Part shown: positions 17,854 through 27,939 of the stretch, in pieces
Layout: each line of letters starts with the position of its first letter
How positions within the stretch are numbered: the first letter of the stretch is position 1
From: Nitratireductor indicus C115
GTDB taxonomy: Bacteria; Pseudomonadota; Alphaproteobacteria; Rhizobiales; Rhizobiaceae
DNA length: 64,000 nt
NCBI RefSeq assembly: GCF_000300515.1
Contig: NZ_AMSI01000013.1
Coordinates: forward strand, 1-64,000
Reading direction: 5' to 3'
Notes under the pieces: generated by a model
What the model saw: the letters and a program-made list of their open reading frames with translations, nothing else
Databases searched by the model: none
What the model was told of the DNA's origin: nothing
Position numbers and translations under genes: made by a program

Positions 17854-17880
17854 CCGCCAATATTGGTCAATACTTGGCGG
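17854..17880. promoter_or_regulatory. Nested inverted repeats upstream of the NCS2 permease
   Basis: CCGCCAA (17854-17860) and TTGGCGG (17874-17880) flank TATTGGTCAATA, itself a dyad with 5-bp arms (17861-17865 / 17868-17872). The inner element resembles a GntR/FadR-type half-site pair. It lies 97 bp before the permease start, so an operator is more likely than a terminator (no T run). A separate small hairpin TCCGC/GCGGA (17945-17960) precedes the ribosome binding site. Confidence 0.4.
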
Positions 17881-17976
17881 ACTTTCAAAAATTTCTTGAT
17901 AGTTGGTTGCGCCGTTCTGGCTGATGCTCCCTGAAACAAAAGAGTCCGCGGGGATGCGGAACGAAGGGGAACAGAT

Positions 17977-19362
17977 ATGACGGAGACCACACTTCCCGGT
18001 TCGGGTGCCGGGGGCTTATCGCAAGCCGATTTACGAAACCCCGACTATACGCCACCTCTGGCTCAGGCGGTGCCGCTGGGAATCCAGCACGTCCTTGCAA
18101 TGTTCGTTTCGAATGTAACGCCCGCGATCATCGTCGCGGGCGCTGCCGGTTTCGGCTTCGGATCGAATTCCCCCGATTTTCCAAGCCTCATCTACATGAT
18201 CCAGATGTCGATGCTGTTTGCGGGCATCGCGACATTGTTCCAGACCATCGGCATGGGACCGGTCGGCGGTCGTCTGCCCATCGTCCAGGGCACGAGCTTT
18301 GCCTTCCTGCCGGTCATGATACCCATCGTGGCGGGGCAGGGTGTTGGCGCTATGGCCGCACTCATGGGCGGCGTGGTGATCGGCGGCATTTTTCATTTCT
18401 GCCTCGGCAGCGTGGTGGGGCGCCTTCGCTTTGCCCTGCCGCCGCTTGTGACGGGCCTTATCGTGCTCATGATCGGCCTGTCTTTGATCCGCGTCGGCAT
18501 TCAATATTCGGCGGGCGGTGTCCCGCTCATCGGCAAGCCGGAATATGGGAGCCTTGCCAATTGGAGCGTGGCGCTTGTCGTCGTCGTTGTAACGCTGCTT
18601 CTCAAATTCTTCACGCGCGGCATGTGGTCCATCGCAGCGGTGCTGCTCGGTCTTATCGCCGGTTATCTTTTCGCCCTTCTTCTCGGCATGGTCAGTTTCG
18701 GCAATGTTGGAAACGCCTCCTGGGTGGCGCTGCCAGTGCCGTTCAAATGGGGCTTCGAGCTTTCGGCCCCCGCCATTCTCGGCATGTGCTTCATGGCCAT
18801 CGTCTCCGCCATCGAGACGGTGGGCGATGTTTCGGGCATCACCAAGGGCGGTGCGGGCCGCGAGGCAACGGAAAAGGAGATTTCGGGCGCCACCTACGCA
18901 GACGGGCTGGGCACTGCCGTTGCCGGTATCTTCGGCGCCTTGCCCAACACGTCCTTCAGCCAGAATGTCGGCTTGATCTCCATGACCGGCGTGATGAGCC
19001 GCCATGTGGTGACCTATGGCGCGATTTTCCTGATCATTTGCGGCTTGGTGCCCAAGGTTGGCGCGATCATCTCCACCGTTCCGATCACGGTGCTCGGGGG
19101 CGGCGTCATCGTCATGTTCGGCATGGTTGCGGCAGCTGGCATCAACATGCTGTCCGAGGTTCATTGGAACCGGCGCAACATGGTCATCTTTGCCGTGTCC
19201 TTGTCGGTTGGCCTCGGTCTGCAGCTTGAGCCGGGGGCACTTCAGCATCTGCCGCAGACGGCGCAGGTCCTGCTTACCTCAGGACTTCTGCCGGCAGCAT
19301 TCCTGGCGATTATGCTCAATCTCCTCCTCCCGGAAGAGGCGGGCGCCGAAAAGCCTGCCTGA
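17977..19362 (+). CDS. NCS2 family nucleobase (xanthine/uric acid/uracil type) permease
   Basis: 461 residues with about 12 to 14 membrane helices. Family signatures include GIQHVLAMFVSNVTPAIIVA near the N-terminus, the TM3 region PIVQGTSFAFL, the TM8 motif AIVSAIETVGDVSGIT (family acidic residue in SAIETVGD) and the NTSFSQNVGLISMTGVMSRH loop. The last resembles purine-specific (xanthine, urate) members more than uracil ones, but substrate is inferred. The ATG follows AAGGGGA (17964-17970). It has its own terminator and no purine catabolic genes nearby. Confidence 0.93.
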   Translation: MTETTLPGSGAGGLSQADLRNPDYTPPLAQAVPLGIQHVLAMFVSNVTPAIIVAGAAGFGFGSNSPDFPSLIYMIQMSMLFAGIATLFQTIGMGPVGGRLPIVQGTSFAFLPVMIPIVAGQGVGAMAALMGGVVIGGIFHFCLGSVVGRLRFALPPLVTGLIVLMIGLSLIRVGIQYSAGGVPLIGKPEYGSLANWSVALVVVVVTLLLKFFTRGMWSIAAVLLGLIAGYLFALLLGMVSFGNVGNASWVALPVPFKWGFELSAPAILGMCFMAIVSAIETVGDVSGITKGGAGREATEKEISGATYADGLGTAVAGIFGALPNTSFSQNVGLISMTGVMSRHVVTYGAIFLIICGLVPKVGAIISTVPITVLGGGVIVMFGMVAAAGINMLSEVHWNRRNMVIFAVSLSVGLGLQLEPGALQHLPQTAQVLLTSGLLPAAFLAIMLNLLLPEEAGAEKPA

Positions 19363-19368
19363 TAAAGC

Positions 19369-19397
19369 AGGAAAGCCGCCCGATGGGCGGCTTTCCT
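19369..19397. terminator. Bidirectional-looking terminator between NCS2 permease and erpA
   Basis: AGGAAAGCCGCCC (19369-19381) and GGGCGGCTTTCCT (19385-19397) form a perfect 13-bp stem with a GAT loop. It sits between two convergent genes and could serve both. Confidence 0.85.
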
Positions 19398-19422
19398 ATT
19401 CATGAGCCGAAGGGCACGTTGC

Positions 19423-19773
19423 CTATATCGAAAAACTCGTACCGCAGCCGCACGAGGCGACGGCGTTGGGATTGCGGATCTGGAACGATTGGCCGATCAG
19501 ATCGTCGACGAAGTCGATCACGGATCCGCCCATATAGACGAGCGACAATTCATCGACCAGCACGGTCGCGCCATCCCGCTCGATGGCCACATCGTCGTCA
19601 TTGCGGCTGTCGACCAGATCGAACTTATAGGAAAAGCCAGAACAGCCACCCCCTTCGACTGCGACCCTGAGGGCAATCTTGTCCGGTTCGCTCTTCATGA
19701 TGGTCGCGATACGGCGGGCGGCCGCTTCCGTGAGCTCCACACCCTTCATCTGCGATGCGGCATCCATTCCCAT
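19423..19773 (-). CDS. erpA: A-type iron-sulfur cluster carrier (HesB/IscA/ErpA family)
   Basis: 116 residues from the ATG at 19773 (preceded by AGGA). The three family cysteines are seen: Cys in EGGGCSGFSYKF and the C-terminal pair in SCGCGTSF. VELTEAAARRI is the standard N-terminal start. Such carriers pass 2Fe-2S or 4Fe-4S clusters from a scaffold to apo-enzymes. ErpA versus IscA assignment rests only on similarity of the first domain. A GTG at 19794 is an alternative start. It is divergent from the dGTPase-like gene. Confidence 0.88.
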   Translation of the reverse strand: MGMDAASQMKGVELTEAAARRIATIMKSEPDKIALRVAVEGGGCSGFSYKFDLVDSRNDDDVAIERDGATVLVDELSLVYMGGSVIDFVDDLIGQSFQIRNPNAVASCGCGTSFSI

Positions 19774-19897
19774 GGCGCTTGTCCTGATGGTCACCTTGCG
19801 TTCTTGCTAAGGGAATAGGTATGAAGCCGCGTGCGGCAAGTCAACCGCGACCGGAGCAAAGCCGGACGGTTGAAGAGGCGAGAATGGAAGGCGGCGG

Positions 19898-21124
19898 ATG
19901 ATGCGGACGGGTGGCGCTCTGGAAGACATCGGTTTCGGTTACAGGCCCCGCGCACCCTATGCGACGGACCCCGCGGCCTCACGGGGAAGGCTCTATCCGG
20001 AGCCGGAAAGTCCCACGCGAACCCCGTTTCAGCGCGACCGTGACCGTATCATTCACTCGACCGCGTTCCGCCGTCTGAAACACAAGACGCAGGTTTTCAT
20101 CGCCCATGAGGGCGATCATTATCGCACCAGGCTGACCCATTCCATCGAGGTCGCCCAGATCGCGCGCGCTTTGGCCCGCGCCCTGCGTGGCGACGAGGAT
20201 CTGGCCGAGGCAATTGCCCTTGTTCACGATTTCGGTCACACGCCCTTCGGTCACACTGGCGAGGATGCGCTTGCCGAGCGGATGGCCCGCTGGGGCGGTT
20301 TCGACCACAATGCGCAGTCGCTGCGCATTGTCACCCGGCTGGAGCGCCGCTATGCGGAGTTCGACGGGTTGAACCTGACCTGGGAAACACTGGAAGGCCT
20401 CGTCAAGCACAATGGTCCGCTGACCGATGAGCGTGGCGCGGGGCTCGATGGCAGACCGGTTCCGCAGCCGATACGCGATTATGTTGCGCGCCATGACCTG
20501 GAACTCGCCCGCTTTGCCGGGATTGAGGCGCAATGCGCCGCCATTGCCGATGATATTGCCTACAATGCGCATGACATCGACGATGGCCTGCGCTCGGGTC
20601 TTCTGACTCTCGACATGCTTGAAGACGTCATGCTGCCGGGCCGTATTCTGGCTGCGGTCGAAGAACGCTATCCAGGCCTCGATCCCGTCAGGCGAGGGCA
20701 CGAGCTGATGCGCCGACAGATCACGGCCATGGTCGAGGACGTTATCGTTTCTGCAAAATCCGTTCTTGAGGACATCGATCCTAAAAGCCCGGCCGACATT
20801 CACGATGCCGGCAGGACGATTGTCACCTTCTCGCCTGCCATGCAGGCGGAGGAGAAGGAACTGAAGACCTTTCTTTATGCCAATCTCTATCGGCACCGGG
20901 AGGTGATCGAGGTGCGCCGTCGGGCCGAGCAGATCGTGCGCGATCTCTTCGACGCCTATTTTGCCGACCCCTCCGCCATGCCCAAGGGTTGGCGCGAGGG
21001 AACCGATACTGCGGAGGAGGGCGTCAAGGCGCGCCACATAGCCGATTTCCTCGCCGGCATGACCGACACCTATGCGGTGAAGGAACACCGGCGCCTGTTT
21101 GACCACACACCTGAATTGGGCTAG
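19898..21124 (+). CDS. Deoxyguanosinetriphosphate triphosphohydrolase-like protein
   Basis: 408 residues of the HD-domain dGTPase family. Metal-binding HD motif residues appear in [20 protein letters not shown] and [19 protein letters not shown], with a further Asp in [16 protein letters not shown]. The N-terminal segment [19 protein letters not shown] is a strong family marker. The enzyme hydrolyses dNTPs to the nucleoside and triphosphate, limiting dNTP pools. Adjacent ATGs at 19898 and 19901 are both possible. It is followed by argS after a hairpin. Confidence 0.94.
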   Translation: MMRTGGALEDIGFGYRPRAPYATDPAASRGRLYPEPESPTRTPFQRDRDRIIHSTAFRRLKHKTQVFIAHEGDHYRTRLTHSIEVAQIARALARALRGDEDLAEAIALVHDFGHTPFGHTGEDALAERMARWGGFDHNAQSLRIVTRLERRYAEFDGLNLTWETLEGLVKHNGPLTDERGAGLDGRPVPQPIRDYVARHDLELARFAGIEAQCAAIADDIAYNAHDIDDGLRSGLLTLDMLEDVMLPGRILAAVEERYPGLDPVRRGHELMRRQITAMVEDVIVSAKSVLEDIDPKSPADIHDAGRTIVTFSPAMQAEEKELKTFLYANLYRHREVIEVRRRAEQIVRDLFDAYFADPSAMPKGWREGTDTAEEGVKARHIADFLAGMTDTYAVKEHRRLFDHTPELG

Positions 21125-21131
21125 TGCGGTC

Positions 21132-21159
21132 GGCGTTCCGGTCCGCAGACCGGTACGCC
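21132..21159 (+). other. Hairpin between dgt-like gene and argS
   Basis: GGCGTTCCGGTC (21132-21143) pairs with GACCGGTACGCC (21148-21159) with one T-T mismatch and a CGCA loop. No T run follows, so it may be a processing or stability hairpin in a dgt-argS transcript. Confidence 0.5.
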
Positions 21160-21193
21160 AAGTTTATCCGATGAATTTCTCAGGACATTGTCC

Positions 21194-22951
21194 ATGAACA
21201 TCTTTGCCGATTTCACAGGTCGGGTGCTTAAGACCGTCGAGGCGCTGGGGCTGAAAACCGTTGATGGGTCGCCGCTTGACCTGTCGCGTATCGCCATCGA
21301 GCCGCCGCGCGATCCGAGCCATGGCGATGTGGCGACCAATGCAGCCATGGTGCTTGCCAAGGCGGTCGGCGAAAACCCGCGTGTCCTCGGTGAGAGGATT
21401 GCGGCAGCCTTCGAGAGCGATCTGGATGTCGCTGCGGCAAGCGTTGCCGGCCCGGGCTTTGTCAATCTCAAGCTGTCGGACGGCTTCTGGCAGGCGCGGC
21501 TCGCCGAAATGCTCGAACTTGCGACCGATTACGGCCGCTCGCAGATCGGTGGCGGCCGCAAGGTGAATGTGGAATATGTCTCGGCCAATCCCACCGGCCC
21601 GATGCATGTGGGCCATTGCCGCGGCGCGGTCGTGGGCGATGCGCTGTCCAATCTCCTGGATTTTGCCGGTTATTCCGTCACGCGCGAATATTATATCAAC
21701 GATGCCGGCGTGCAGATCGATGTGCTTGGCCAGTCCGTGATGCTGCGCTATCGCGAGGCGCTCGGTGAGAAAGTGGGCGAGATTCCGCCTGGCCTTTATC
21801 CGGGCGATTATCTCGTTCCCGTGGGTAAGGCTCTCGCCGACGAGTTCGGGACCAGACTTCTGGAAATGCCGTCGGTTGAAGCCATGGCAATCGTCAAGGA
21901 CAAGACCATCGACATGATGATGGCGATGATCCGCGAGGATCTCGACGCCCTCAACGTGAAGCACGACGTGTTCTTTTCCGAGCGCTCCCTTCATTCGGGC
22001 AATGGCGGCATGATCCGCTCGGCCATCAACGATCTCACCCTCAAGGGGCATGTCTACAAGGGCAAGCTGCCGCCCCCCAAGGGCCAGAAGCCGGAAGACT
22101 GGGAAGATCGCGACCAGACCCTGTTCCGCTCGACGGCGGTAGGCGACGATATCGACCGCCCGCTGATGAAGTCTGATGGTTCGTTCACCTATTTCGCCGC
22201 CGATGTCGCCTACATGAAGGACAAGGTGGACCGGGGGTTCGAGCATCTCATCTACGTGCTTGGTGCCGATCACAGCGGCTATGTAAAGCGCCTGCAGGCC
22301 GTTGCGCGCGCGATCGCCGGCAACGATCTCGAAATCACCGTTCTGTTGTGCCAGCTCGTGAAGCTCTTCCGTGCCGGCGAGCCTGTGCGCATGTCGAAGC
22401 GGTCGGGCGAGTTCGTGACGTTGCGCGAGGTGGTGGATGAGGTTGGCCGCGATCCCATTCGCTTCATGATGCTCTATCGCAAGAACGATGCGCCGCTCGA
22501 TTTCGATTTTGCCAAGGTGACCGAACAGACGAAGGACAATCCTGTCTTCTACGTGCAGTACGCCTCCGCGCGTTGCCACTCGGCGTTCCGTCAGGCGAGC
22601 GAGCAGCTTGGTATTGCCACCTTCGAGCGTTCCAAGATGCGCGAAGCCTTGCCGCTGCTGAAGGACGAGGGCGAGCTTGCCCTCATCCGCAAGCTTGCGG
22701 AATACCCCCGATTGATCGAGGGAGCGGCCCAGACCATGGAGCCGCATCGGCTTGCATTCTACCTTTATGACCTCGCAAGTCTCTTCCATTCCCAGTGGAA
22801 CAGGGGGGCGGAGACGGACGACTTACGGTTTGTTAAGGTTAACGCACCAGAATTGACTCACGCCAGACTAGGGCTGGTGCAGGCTGTCTGCGATGTGTTG
22901 ACGTCGGGACTTGCATTGATTGGGGCGGAAGCGCCCTCGGAGATGCGTTGA
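21194..22951 (+). CDS. argS: Arginyl-tRNA synthetase
   Basis: 585 residues. The class I HIGH motif appears in [19 protein letters not shown] and the KMSK equivalent in [18 protein letters not shown]. The N-terminal Add1 domain and the C-terminal DALR anticodon-binding domain (ending [20 protein letters not shown]) are present. The ATG at 21194 follows AGGA. It is upstream of the SPOR-domain gene, an order I recall from related Rhizobiales. Confidence 0.98.
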   Translation: MNIFADFTGRVLKTVEALGLKTVDGSPLDLSRIAIEPPRDPSHGDVATNAAMVLAKAVGENPRVLGERIAAAFESDLDVAAASVAGPGFVNLKLSDGFWQARLAEMLELATDYGRSQIGGGRKVNVEYVSANPTGPMHVGHCRGAVVGDALSNLLDFAGYSVTREYYINDAGVQIDVLGQSVMLRYREALGEKVGEIPPGLYPGDYLVPVGKALADEFGTRLLEMPSVEAMAIVKDKTIDMMMAMIREDLDALNVKHDVFFSERSLHSGNGGMIRSAINDLTLKGHVYKGKLPPPKGQKPEDWEDRDQTLFRSTAVGDDIDRPLMKSDGSFTYFAADVAYMKDKVDRGFEHLIYVLGADHSGYVKRLQAVARAIAGNDLEITVLLCQLVKLFRAGEPVRMSKRSGEFVTLREVVDEVGRDPIRFMMLYRKNDAPLDFDFAKVTEQTKDNPVFYVQYASARCHSAFRQASEQLGIATFERSKMREALPLLKDEGELALIRKLAEYPRLIEGAAQTMEPHRLAFYLYDLASLFHSQWNRGAETDDLRFVKVNAPELTHARLGLVQAVCDVLTSGLALIGAEAPSEMR

Positions 22952-23062
22952 TCTGCCTGTTTTGAGGTAGAACAGTCTGTCACCTTTTGCCCACATTGCG
23001 CTGGTAGGTGCAACAGTTGTGACGTCGCCGGCGTCCGACCGAGTGTGAGTGCGGAAGATAGC

Positions 23063-25951
23063 ATGGCAGACCATAGCTCGACCCAACGTGCAGAAATTGC
23101 AGGCCTTGCGGACGATGATCCGTTCGCTGAACTGACCCGGATCATGGGACATGATCCGCGCCAGGCGAGTGCTCGCAGGCCCGAGGCCGACATCGCTACA
23201 GATGATCTGGTTCTGGAGCTGGAGAACGAACTGCTCGGCGACATGCCGGAGCTCTCTGCGGAATTTTCCGATGAGGTTGGTTCTCCGAGTGCTGCGAACG
23301 ATTCCTGGCGTGATACCCGCAATGACTGGCGCTTCGAACAGGAAGCGCCGGCGGACGTTCTGCAGGAGGCTCCGGTCGCCGCTGAACCGGCACAGGACCT
23401 CGATATCGACCTGAGCGATGAGCTCGACGGACACTTCGCCGTGGAGTTTGAGGACGAATTGTCGGCTCAGGCATCAGACGGTGAGCCCGCTCGCCATGAG
23501 CCGCAGGGTTTTTCGTCCGAGCCGGAACTGCACGACTGGCAGCCGCAGGAAACGGCTCCCGTGCACGAGTCCGTCCAGGAGAATGCGAACTGGCTGGACG
23601 AAGAGATCGCGCAAAGCCTGGATTCGGCTGCACTCGCGATTGAAGAGGCCAGCGAAGAGACCGCGCAGGAAATTTCCGAAGTTTCCGCAGAAATGGAAAC
23701 GGACGATTTCCATGCTGCCGACTACGGCGAAGCTGCCGAGACCGATGCGCCCGCAGAAATGGTCGAGCAGGAAGATGATTTCGCGTTCGACGCCAGCGAT
23801 TGGGCGGGGCTTGAGGCAGAGTTCGGTTCTGCCGTCGAGGATACCGCTCCGGTTGCAGAAGATTATGCTCCCGAAGCTCAGGATATGCATTACGAGGCGC
23901 ATCAGGTGCCAACTGATGATATCGCCGCTGAATTCGAGCAGGATATCGTTGCGGGCGAGCTCGATGCAGCGGCTGCCGAAGATGCGGAAGCGGACATTGG
24001 CCGCGCTGATGACTGGAGCAATGCCGCCCATTTCGACGAGCCGCAGACCGAGATTTATGGCGAGGCTCCCATCGCTTCCGCGTCAGTATCCGACGGCATT
24101 GCGCATTACGACGAAAATCCCACGGCGGAAGAATTCGACACCGGCAATACGCCGAGCCAGTATCTTTCGCCCCAGGCTTTCGCAAACTCCGTAGCGAGCG
24201 GCGCATCGCGGGAAGAAGCTGTTTCCGAACCGGTCGCGCCGTTCGACCTTGCCGCAGAATTCGCCGCTGAATTTGGTGAGCAGCCGGCTCCCGTGCAGGA
24301 GGAGCCTGAGATATTCCAGGAAGCTGCTTCGGTTGATGGCGGGCAGGATGATGCTGGCGATTTCACTTTCGATACCGCTGACTGGAATTTCGAGGCTGAG
24401 GAAGCGCCGCATTACGATGCCGCCGTGCCTGCCTATGCGGAAGCATTCGCTGCTCACGACGAACGCGTTGAGGAGCCTTTCTGGCAGGCGCCTGCCGCCC
24501 CTGCTGCCAAAATTGCCGCCGAGCAGCCGTTTATCGACACGGTCGACGTGCCTGGCGAACGGATTGCCATCGACGAGGCCCGTCATATCCCCGAATATGT
24601 GAGTGAACCTCAGGCTCCGGTCGAGACGGCGGGTGAAGACCTCGAACTGGCGCTCGCCCGTGCATTCGGCGATCCTGAGAATTATGCCGCATCGGCCCAG
24701 GCGGAAGACAAGTTCCTGCACGATGAATATGCCACTGCCGCCATGCGCGGTGACGAGGCGCAGGAGCCACAGGACGATTTCGACTTCGACAGCGCATTCG
24801 GTGGCGCGTTCGCTCAGGCCGGGGAGGCCGATGATCTCTCTACCAACGCGGATGAGGACCTCGACAACCCGTATTACGTTGCCGACGAGGACCCCTGGCG
24901 GGGAGATGACGCACAGATGGAAGCTGTGGCGGGCGCAGTTCCTGCCGGGGGGGCGCTTGCTGCCGCGCCGGCTCTCGCCGGCCGCCGCCGTGGTTTGATG
25001 ATCGCCGGGGCAATCGGTGCGCTTGCGGTCTTGGGTGTCGTGGGCGTCTTCGCGTTCGGCGGTGGCGGGACGGAAGGTTCCGGCACTCCCGCATTGGTTC
25101 GCGCTGACCCCGAGCCTGTGAAGGTAAAGCCGGAAAACCCAGGCGGCCAGCAGGTGCCCAACCAGGAAAATCAGGTCTATCGCCGTGTCGATGGCAGCGA
25201 TGCCGCTGCGAAGCCTGCCCAGGATCGGCTGGTGACCACGGCTGAAGAGCCTGTCGAGATGCCGGTCGCAAAACCGGAAACGGTGGTTCCCAAGTCCGAA
25301 GAGCGCCTTGCTTCCACGCCGGAAACAGGCACGGCACCGCAGGGCGAGGACGTCACGGCGATGGCGCCGCGCCGCGTGCGCACTATGGTGGTTCGGCCCG
25401 ATGGCACGCTCGTGCCACGCGAGGAACCGGCTCCCGCACCGGCGCCGACTGTGGCTGAAGCGCAGACGCCATCGACGCCGACACAGGCAGAGACACCGCC
25501 GGCTGCGGCAGCATCCGAGCAAGCTGTGCCCGCAGCCACCGCGCCCGCTCAGCCTCAGGCAGCGGCGAGCCCTGTGCCGACGGCGCGCCCGACGCCGCCC
25601 GCTGCACAGCAGCAACCGACCCGTGTGGCTGCGGCACCTGCGCAGCCGGCGCGTCCGGTGGCCCAGCAGCCGGCCGCACCCGCACCGGTGTCCCAGGCCG
25701 CAGCCGCCGATGGCTGGTCCGTGCAGATTTCCTCTCAGCCGACCGCCGAGAGCGCGCAGCAATCCTATCAGGACATGGCGCAGCGCTATGGCAACCTGCT
25801 TTCGGGCCGTGGCGTGAACATCGTGAAGGCTGAAGTGAGCGGAAAGGGCACCTATTATCGGGTCCGTGTTCCCACAAGCTCCAAGGAAGATGCGATCAAT
25901 CTCTGCTCGCAACTCAAATCCGCCGGCGGTAGCTGCTTCGTCTCGAAGTAG
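23063..25951 (+). CDS. Large acidic SPOR-domain protein, single-pass inner membrane
   Basis: 962 residues. Residues 1-640 are a low-complexity, Asp/Glu/Ala-rich cytoplasmic region with loosely repeated motifs such as DFAFDASDW, DFTFDTADW and DFDFDSAFG. One membrane helix lies near residues 643-665 (GLMIAGAIGALAVLGVVGVF). A Pro/Ala/Gln-rich periplasmic linker then leads to a C-terminal SPOR domain (last 80 residues, DGWSVQISSQPTAESAQQSY to SAGGSCFVSK), which in other proteins binds denuded septal peptidoglycan. A cell division or envelope role is therefore likely. The ATG at 23063 has GGAAGAT just upstream; a GTG at 23045 is an alternative. It precedes nagZ. Confidence 0.88.
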   Translation: MADHSSTQRAEIAGLADDDPFAELTRIMGHDPRQASARRPEADIATDDLVLELENELLGDMPELSAEFSDEVGSPSAANDSWRDTRNDWRFEQEAPADVLQEAPVAAEPAQDLDIDLSDELDGHFAVEFEDELSAQASDGEPARHEPQGFSSEPELHDWQPQETAPVHESVQENANWLDEEIAQSLDSAALAIEEASEETAQEISEVSAEMETDDFHAADYGEAAETDAPAEMVEQEDDFAFDASDWAGLEAEFGSAVEDTAPVAEDYAPEAQDMHYEAHQVPTDDIAAEFEQDIVAGELDAAAAEDAEADIGRADDWSNAAHFDEPQTEIYGEAPIASASVSDGIAHYDENPTAEEFDTGNTPSQYLSPQAFANSVASGASREEAVSEPVAPFDLAAEFAAEFGEQPAPVQEEPEIFQEAASVDGGQDDAGDFTFDTADWNFEAEEAPHYDAAVPAYAEAFAAHDERVEEPFWQAPAAPAAKIAAEQPFIDTVDVPGERIAIDEARHIPEYVSEPQAPVETAGEDLELALARAFGDPENYAASAQAEDKFLHDEYATAAMRGDEAQEPQDDFDFDSAFGGAFAQAGEADDLSTNADEDLDNPYYVADEDPWRGDDAQMEAVAGAVPAGGALAAAPALAGRRRGLMIAGAIGALAVLGVVGVFAFGGGGTEGSGTPALVRADPEPVKVKPENPGGQQVPNQENQVYRRVDGSDAAAKPAQDRLVTTAEEPVEMPVAKPETVVPKSEERLASTPETGTAPQGEDVTAMAPRRVRTMVVRPDGTLVPREEPAPAPAPTVAEAQTPSTPTQAETPPAAAASEQAVPAATAPAQPQAAASPVPTARPTPPAAQQQPTRVAAAPAQPARPVAQQPAAPAPVSQAAAADGWSVQISSQPTAESAQQSYQDMAQRYGNLLSGRGVNIVKAEVSGKGTYYRVRVPTSSKEDAINLCSQLKSAGGSCFVSK

Positions 25952-25977
25952 TCTTTCAGCCGTATGAGTTTGCAAAG

Positions 25978-26002
25978 GCCGCCGCACATTGCGGCGGCTT
26001 TT
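25978..26002 (+). terminator. Terminator after the SPOR gene
   Basis: GCCGCCGCA (25978-25986) pairs with TGCGGCGGC (25990-25998), loop CAT, then TTTTGTTTT. It lies only about 50 bp before nagZ, so nagZ needs its own promoter or depends on read-through. Confidence 0.85.
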
Positions 26003-26048
26003 GTTTTGCCTGCTTTCAGCTGATCTTTTCGGGAGGTATTCTCATTCT

Positions 26049-27068
26049 ATGAGCGAATCAAAGGCAATGATCCTCGGCGTTGCCGGGACCGAATTGAGCG
26101 CGGACGAAAAGGCTTTCTTCCGCAATGAGTGCCCTTGGGGCTTTATCCTCTTTGCGCGCAATGTCGCCGAGCCGGAACAGCTGCGCGATCTGGTTGCCGC
26201 CATGCGCGACAGCGTTGGCCGGTCTGAAGCGCCCGTTTTCATCGATCAGGAAGGGGGCAGGGTGCAACGGCTTCGTCCGCCCATCGCCCCCAATTATCCG
26301 ACCGCTGCCGAGCTTGGCGCGCTCTATGCACGCGACCGTGAGGTCGGGCTTCGTGCTGCCTGGCTGATGTCGCGCCTTCATGCGATGGACCTTGCTAGCC
26401 ACGGTATTTCCGCCGACTGCCTCCCCGTTCTCGACGTGCCGGTGGCAGGGGCGCATGACGTGATCGGCGACCGCGCCTATGGGTACGATCCTCAAATCGT
26501 GATCGAGCTTGGCCGCGCAGCCTGCGACGGCCTCATGGCGGGAGGTGTCCTTCCCGTGATGAAGCACATGCCCGGTCATGGTCGTGCTTTCTCAGACAGC
26601 CACAAGGCGCTGCCGGTTGTCGAGGCGTCGCTCGATGAATTGAGGGCGCATGATTTCGTGCCCTTCAAGGCGTTGCGCGATGTACCCATGGCCATGACCG
26701 CTCACATCGTTTTCAAGGCCATCGATCCGGAACGCCCGGCGACCACATCGCCGAGGGTTATACATGACATCATTCGCGGTGAGATCGGCTTCGAAGGTCT
26801 TCTGATGAGCGATGACGTCTCCATGAACGCACTTTCTGGGGATTTCTCCGCCCGCGCCGAAGCAATCCTTGCGGCGGGATGCGATCTTGTCCTTCACTGC
26901 CACGGCATAATGCCGGAAATGCAGGCCGTGGCCGAAAAGGCGCCCGAATTGTCGGGCAAGAGCCTGGAAAGGGCGCGACGCGCTCTGGCTTTCTTGAAGC
27001 CGGCTGACACGATGGAGGAGACGGTGGCACGCGCCGAGTTCGCGCAGTGCTTCGAGGCCGTCGCCTGA
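26049..27068 (+). CDS. nagZ: Beta-N-acetylhexosaminidase NagZ (peptidoglycan recycling)
   Basis: 339 residues of glycoside hydrolase family 3. The family motif KHMPGHGRAFSDSHKALPVV contains the catalytic His loop, and LLMSDDVSMNALSGDF contains the nucleophile Asp. NagZ removes GlcNAc from anhydro-muropeptides in the cytoplasm. The start at 26049 has GGGAGGT about 12 bp upstream, slightly far. The next gene is scpA, 19 bp on, so nagZ-scpA-scpB form an operon; this neighbour order is common in alphaproteobacteria. Confidence 0.95.
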   Translation: MSESKAMILGVAGTELSADEKAFFRNECPWGFILFARNVAEPEQLRDLVAAMRDSVGRSEAPVFIDQEGGRVQRLRPPIAPNYPTAAELGALYARDREVGLRAAWLMSRLHAMDLASHGISADCLPVLDVPVAGAHDVIGDRAYGYDPQIVIELGRAACDGLMAGGVLPVMKHMPGHGRAFSDSHKALPVVEASLDELRAHDFVPFKALRDVPMAMTAHIVFKAIDPERPATTSPRVIHDIIRGEIGFEGLLMSDDVSMNALSGDFSARAEAILAAGCDLVLHCHGIMPEMQAVAEKAPELSGKSLERARRALAFLKPADTMEETVARAEFAQCFEAVA

Positions 27069-27087
27069 TGACAAGGATTGGTGGCAC

Positions 27088-27939
27088 TTGGCAGAGAACG
27101 CCGAGAAAAAGACCGTCAAACCCATTCCCATGGACAAGCTGTGGGAAGAGGGGACCAAGGATGAGCGTGGCGTTTCCGAACCCGCGCTGACGGTCGACGT
27201 CGACGGTTTCGAAGGGCCGCTCGATCTTCTTCTTCATCTGGCGCGCACCCAGAAGGTGGATCTGGCGCGCATTTCCGTTCTTGCACTTGCCGAGCAGTAC
27301 ATCGCCTTCATCGAGAAGGTGCGTGAGATGCGGCTGGAGCTTGCCGCCGACTATCTCGTGATGGCGGCATGGCTTGCCTATCTCAAATCCCGCCTGCTCA
27401 TTCCCAAGAAGAGCGAGGATGAAGGTCCCTCGGGCGAGGAAATGGCGGCCATACTGCAATTCCGCCTGAAGCGCCTTGAAGCCATGCGCGACGCGGCCTC
27501 AAGGCTCGTCAACCGCAACAGGCTCGGTCGCGATGTCTTTGCGCGCGGCATGCCCGAACCCATCGTCGTATCGAAGCAGAGCGCTTTTTCGGCCTCGCTT
27601 TATGATCTTCTCACAGCCTATGCCGGCCAGCGCCAGCGCCGCGCGATCACCAATGTGCGCATTGCAAAGCGCGGCGTCTGGTCCCTGAAGCAGGCGCGCG
27701 ACATTCTGGTGCGCATGATCGGCGATTTTGCCGACTGGACGGCGCTCGATCATTTCCTCATTCGCTACATGACGAGCCGGGAGGAGCGGGCGACCGCCGT
27801 TGCAAGCTCCTTTGCCGCCTCACTGGAACTGGTCCGTGAGGGTGCGCTGGAAATCCGCCAGCAGGAGCCGTTCGCTCCAATCTACATGCGCAAGGGCAAG
27901 CAGACACCCGCCAGCCTCTTCGAGAATGCCCATGATTGA
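27088..27939 (+). CDS. scpA: Segregation and condensation protein A (kleisin)
   Basis: 283 residues starting at a TTG, with AAGGA upstream (27072-27076); the next in-frame ATG is at 27133, just before MDKLWEEG. VDGFEGPLDLLLHLARTQKV is the kleisin N-terminal domain that contacts the SMC neck. AADYLVMAAWLAYLKSRLLI follows. ScpA bridges the SMC dimer with ScpB to condense and separate the chromosome. It overlaps scpB, indicating coupled translation. Confidence 0.95.
   Translation: MAENAEKKTVKPIPMDKLWEEGTKDERGVSEPALTVDVDGFEGPLDLLLHLARTQKVDLARISVLALAEQYIAFIEKVREMRLELAADYLVMAAWLAYLKSRLLIPKKSEDEGPSGEEMAAILQFRLKRLEAMRDAASRLVNRNRLGRDVFARGMPEPIVVSKQSAFSASLYDLLTAYAGQRQRRAITNVRIAKRGVWSLKQARDILVRMIGDFADWTALDHFLIRYMTSREERATAVASSFAASLELVREGALEIRQQEPFAPIYMRKGKQTPASLFENAHD

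Noticed and set aside
24083-25987. 634-codon minus-strand frame opposite the SPOR gene
   Set aside because: Composition (Arg/Gly/Leu-rich repeats) mirrors the acidic, Pro/Ala-rich sense strand; not a real protein.
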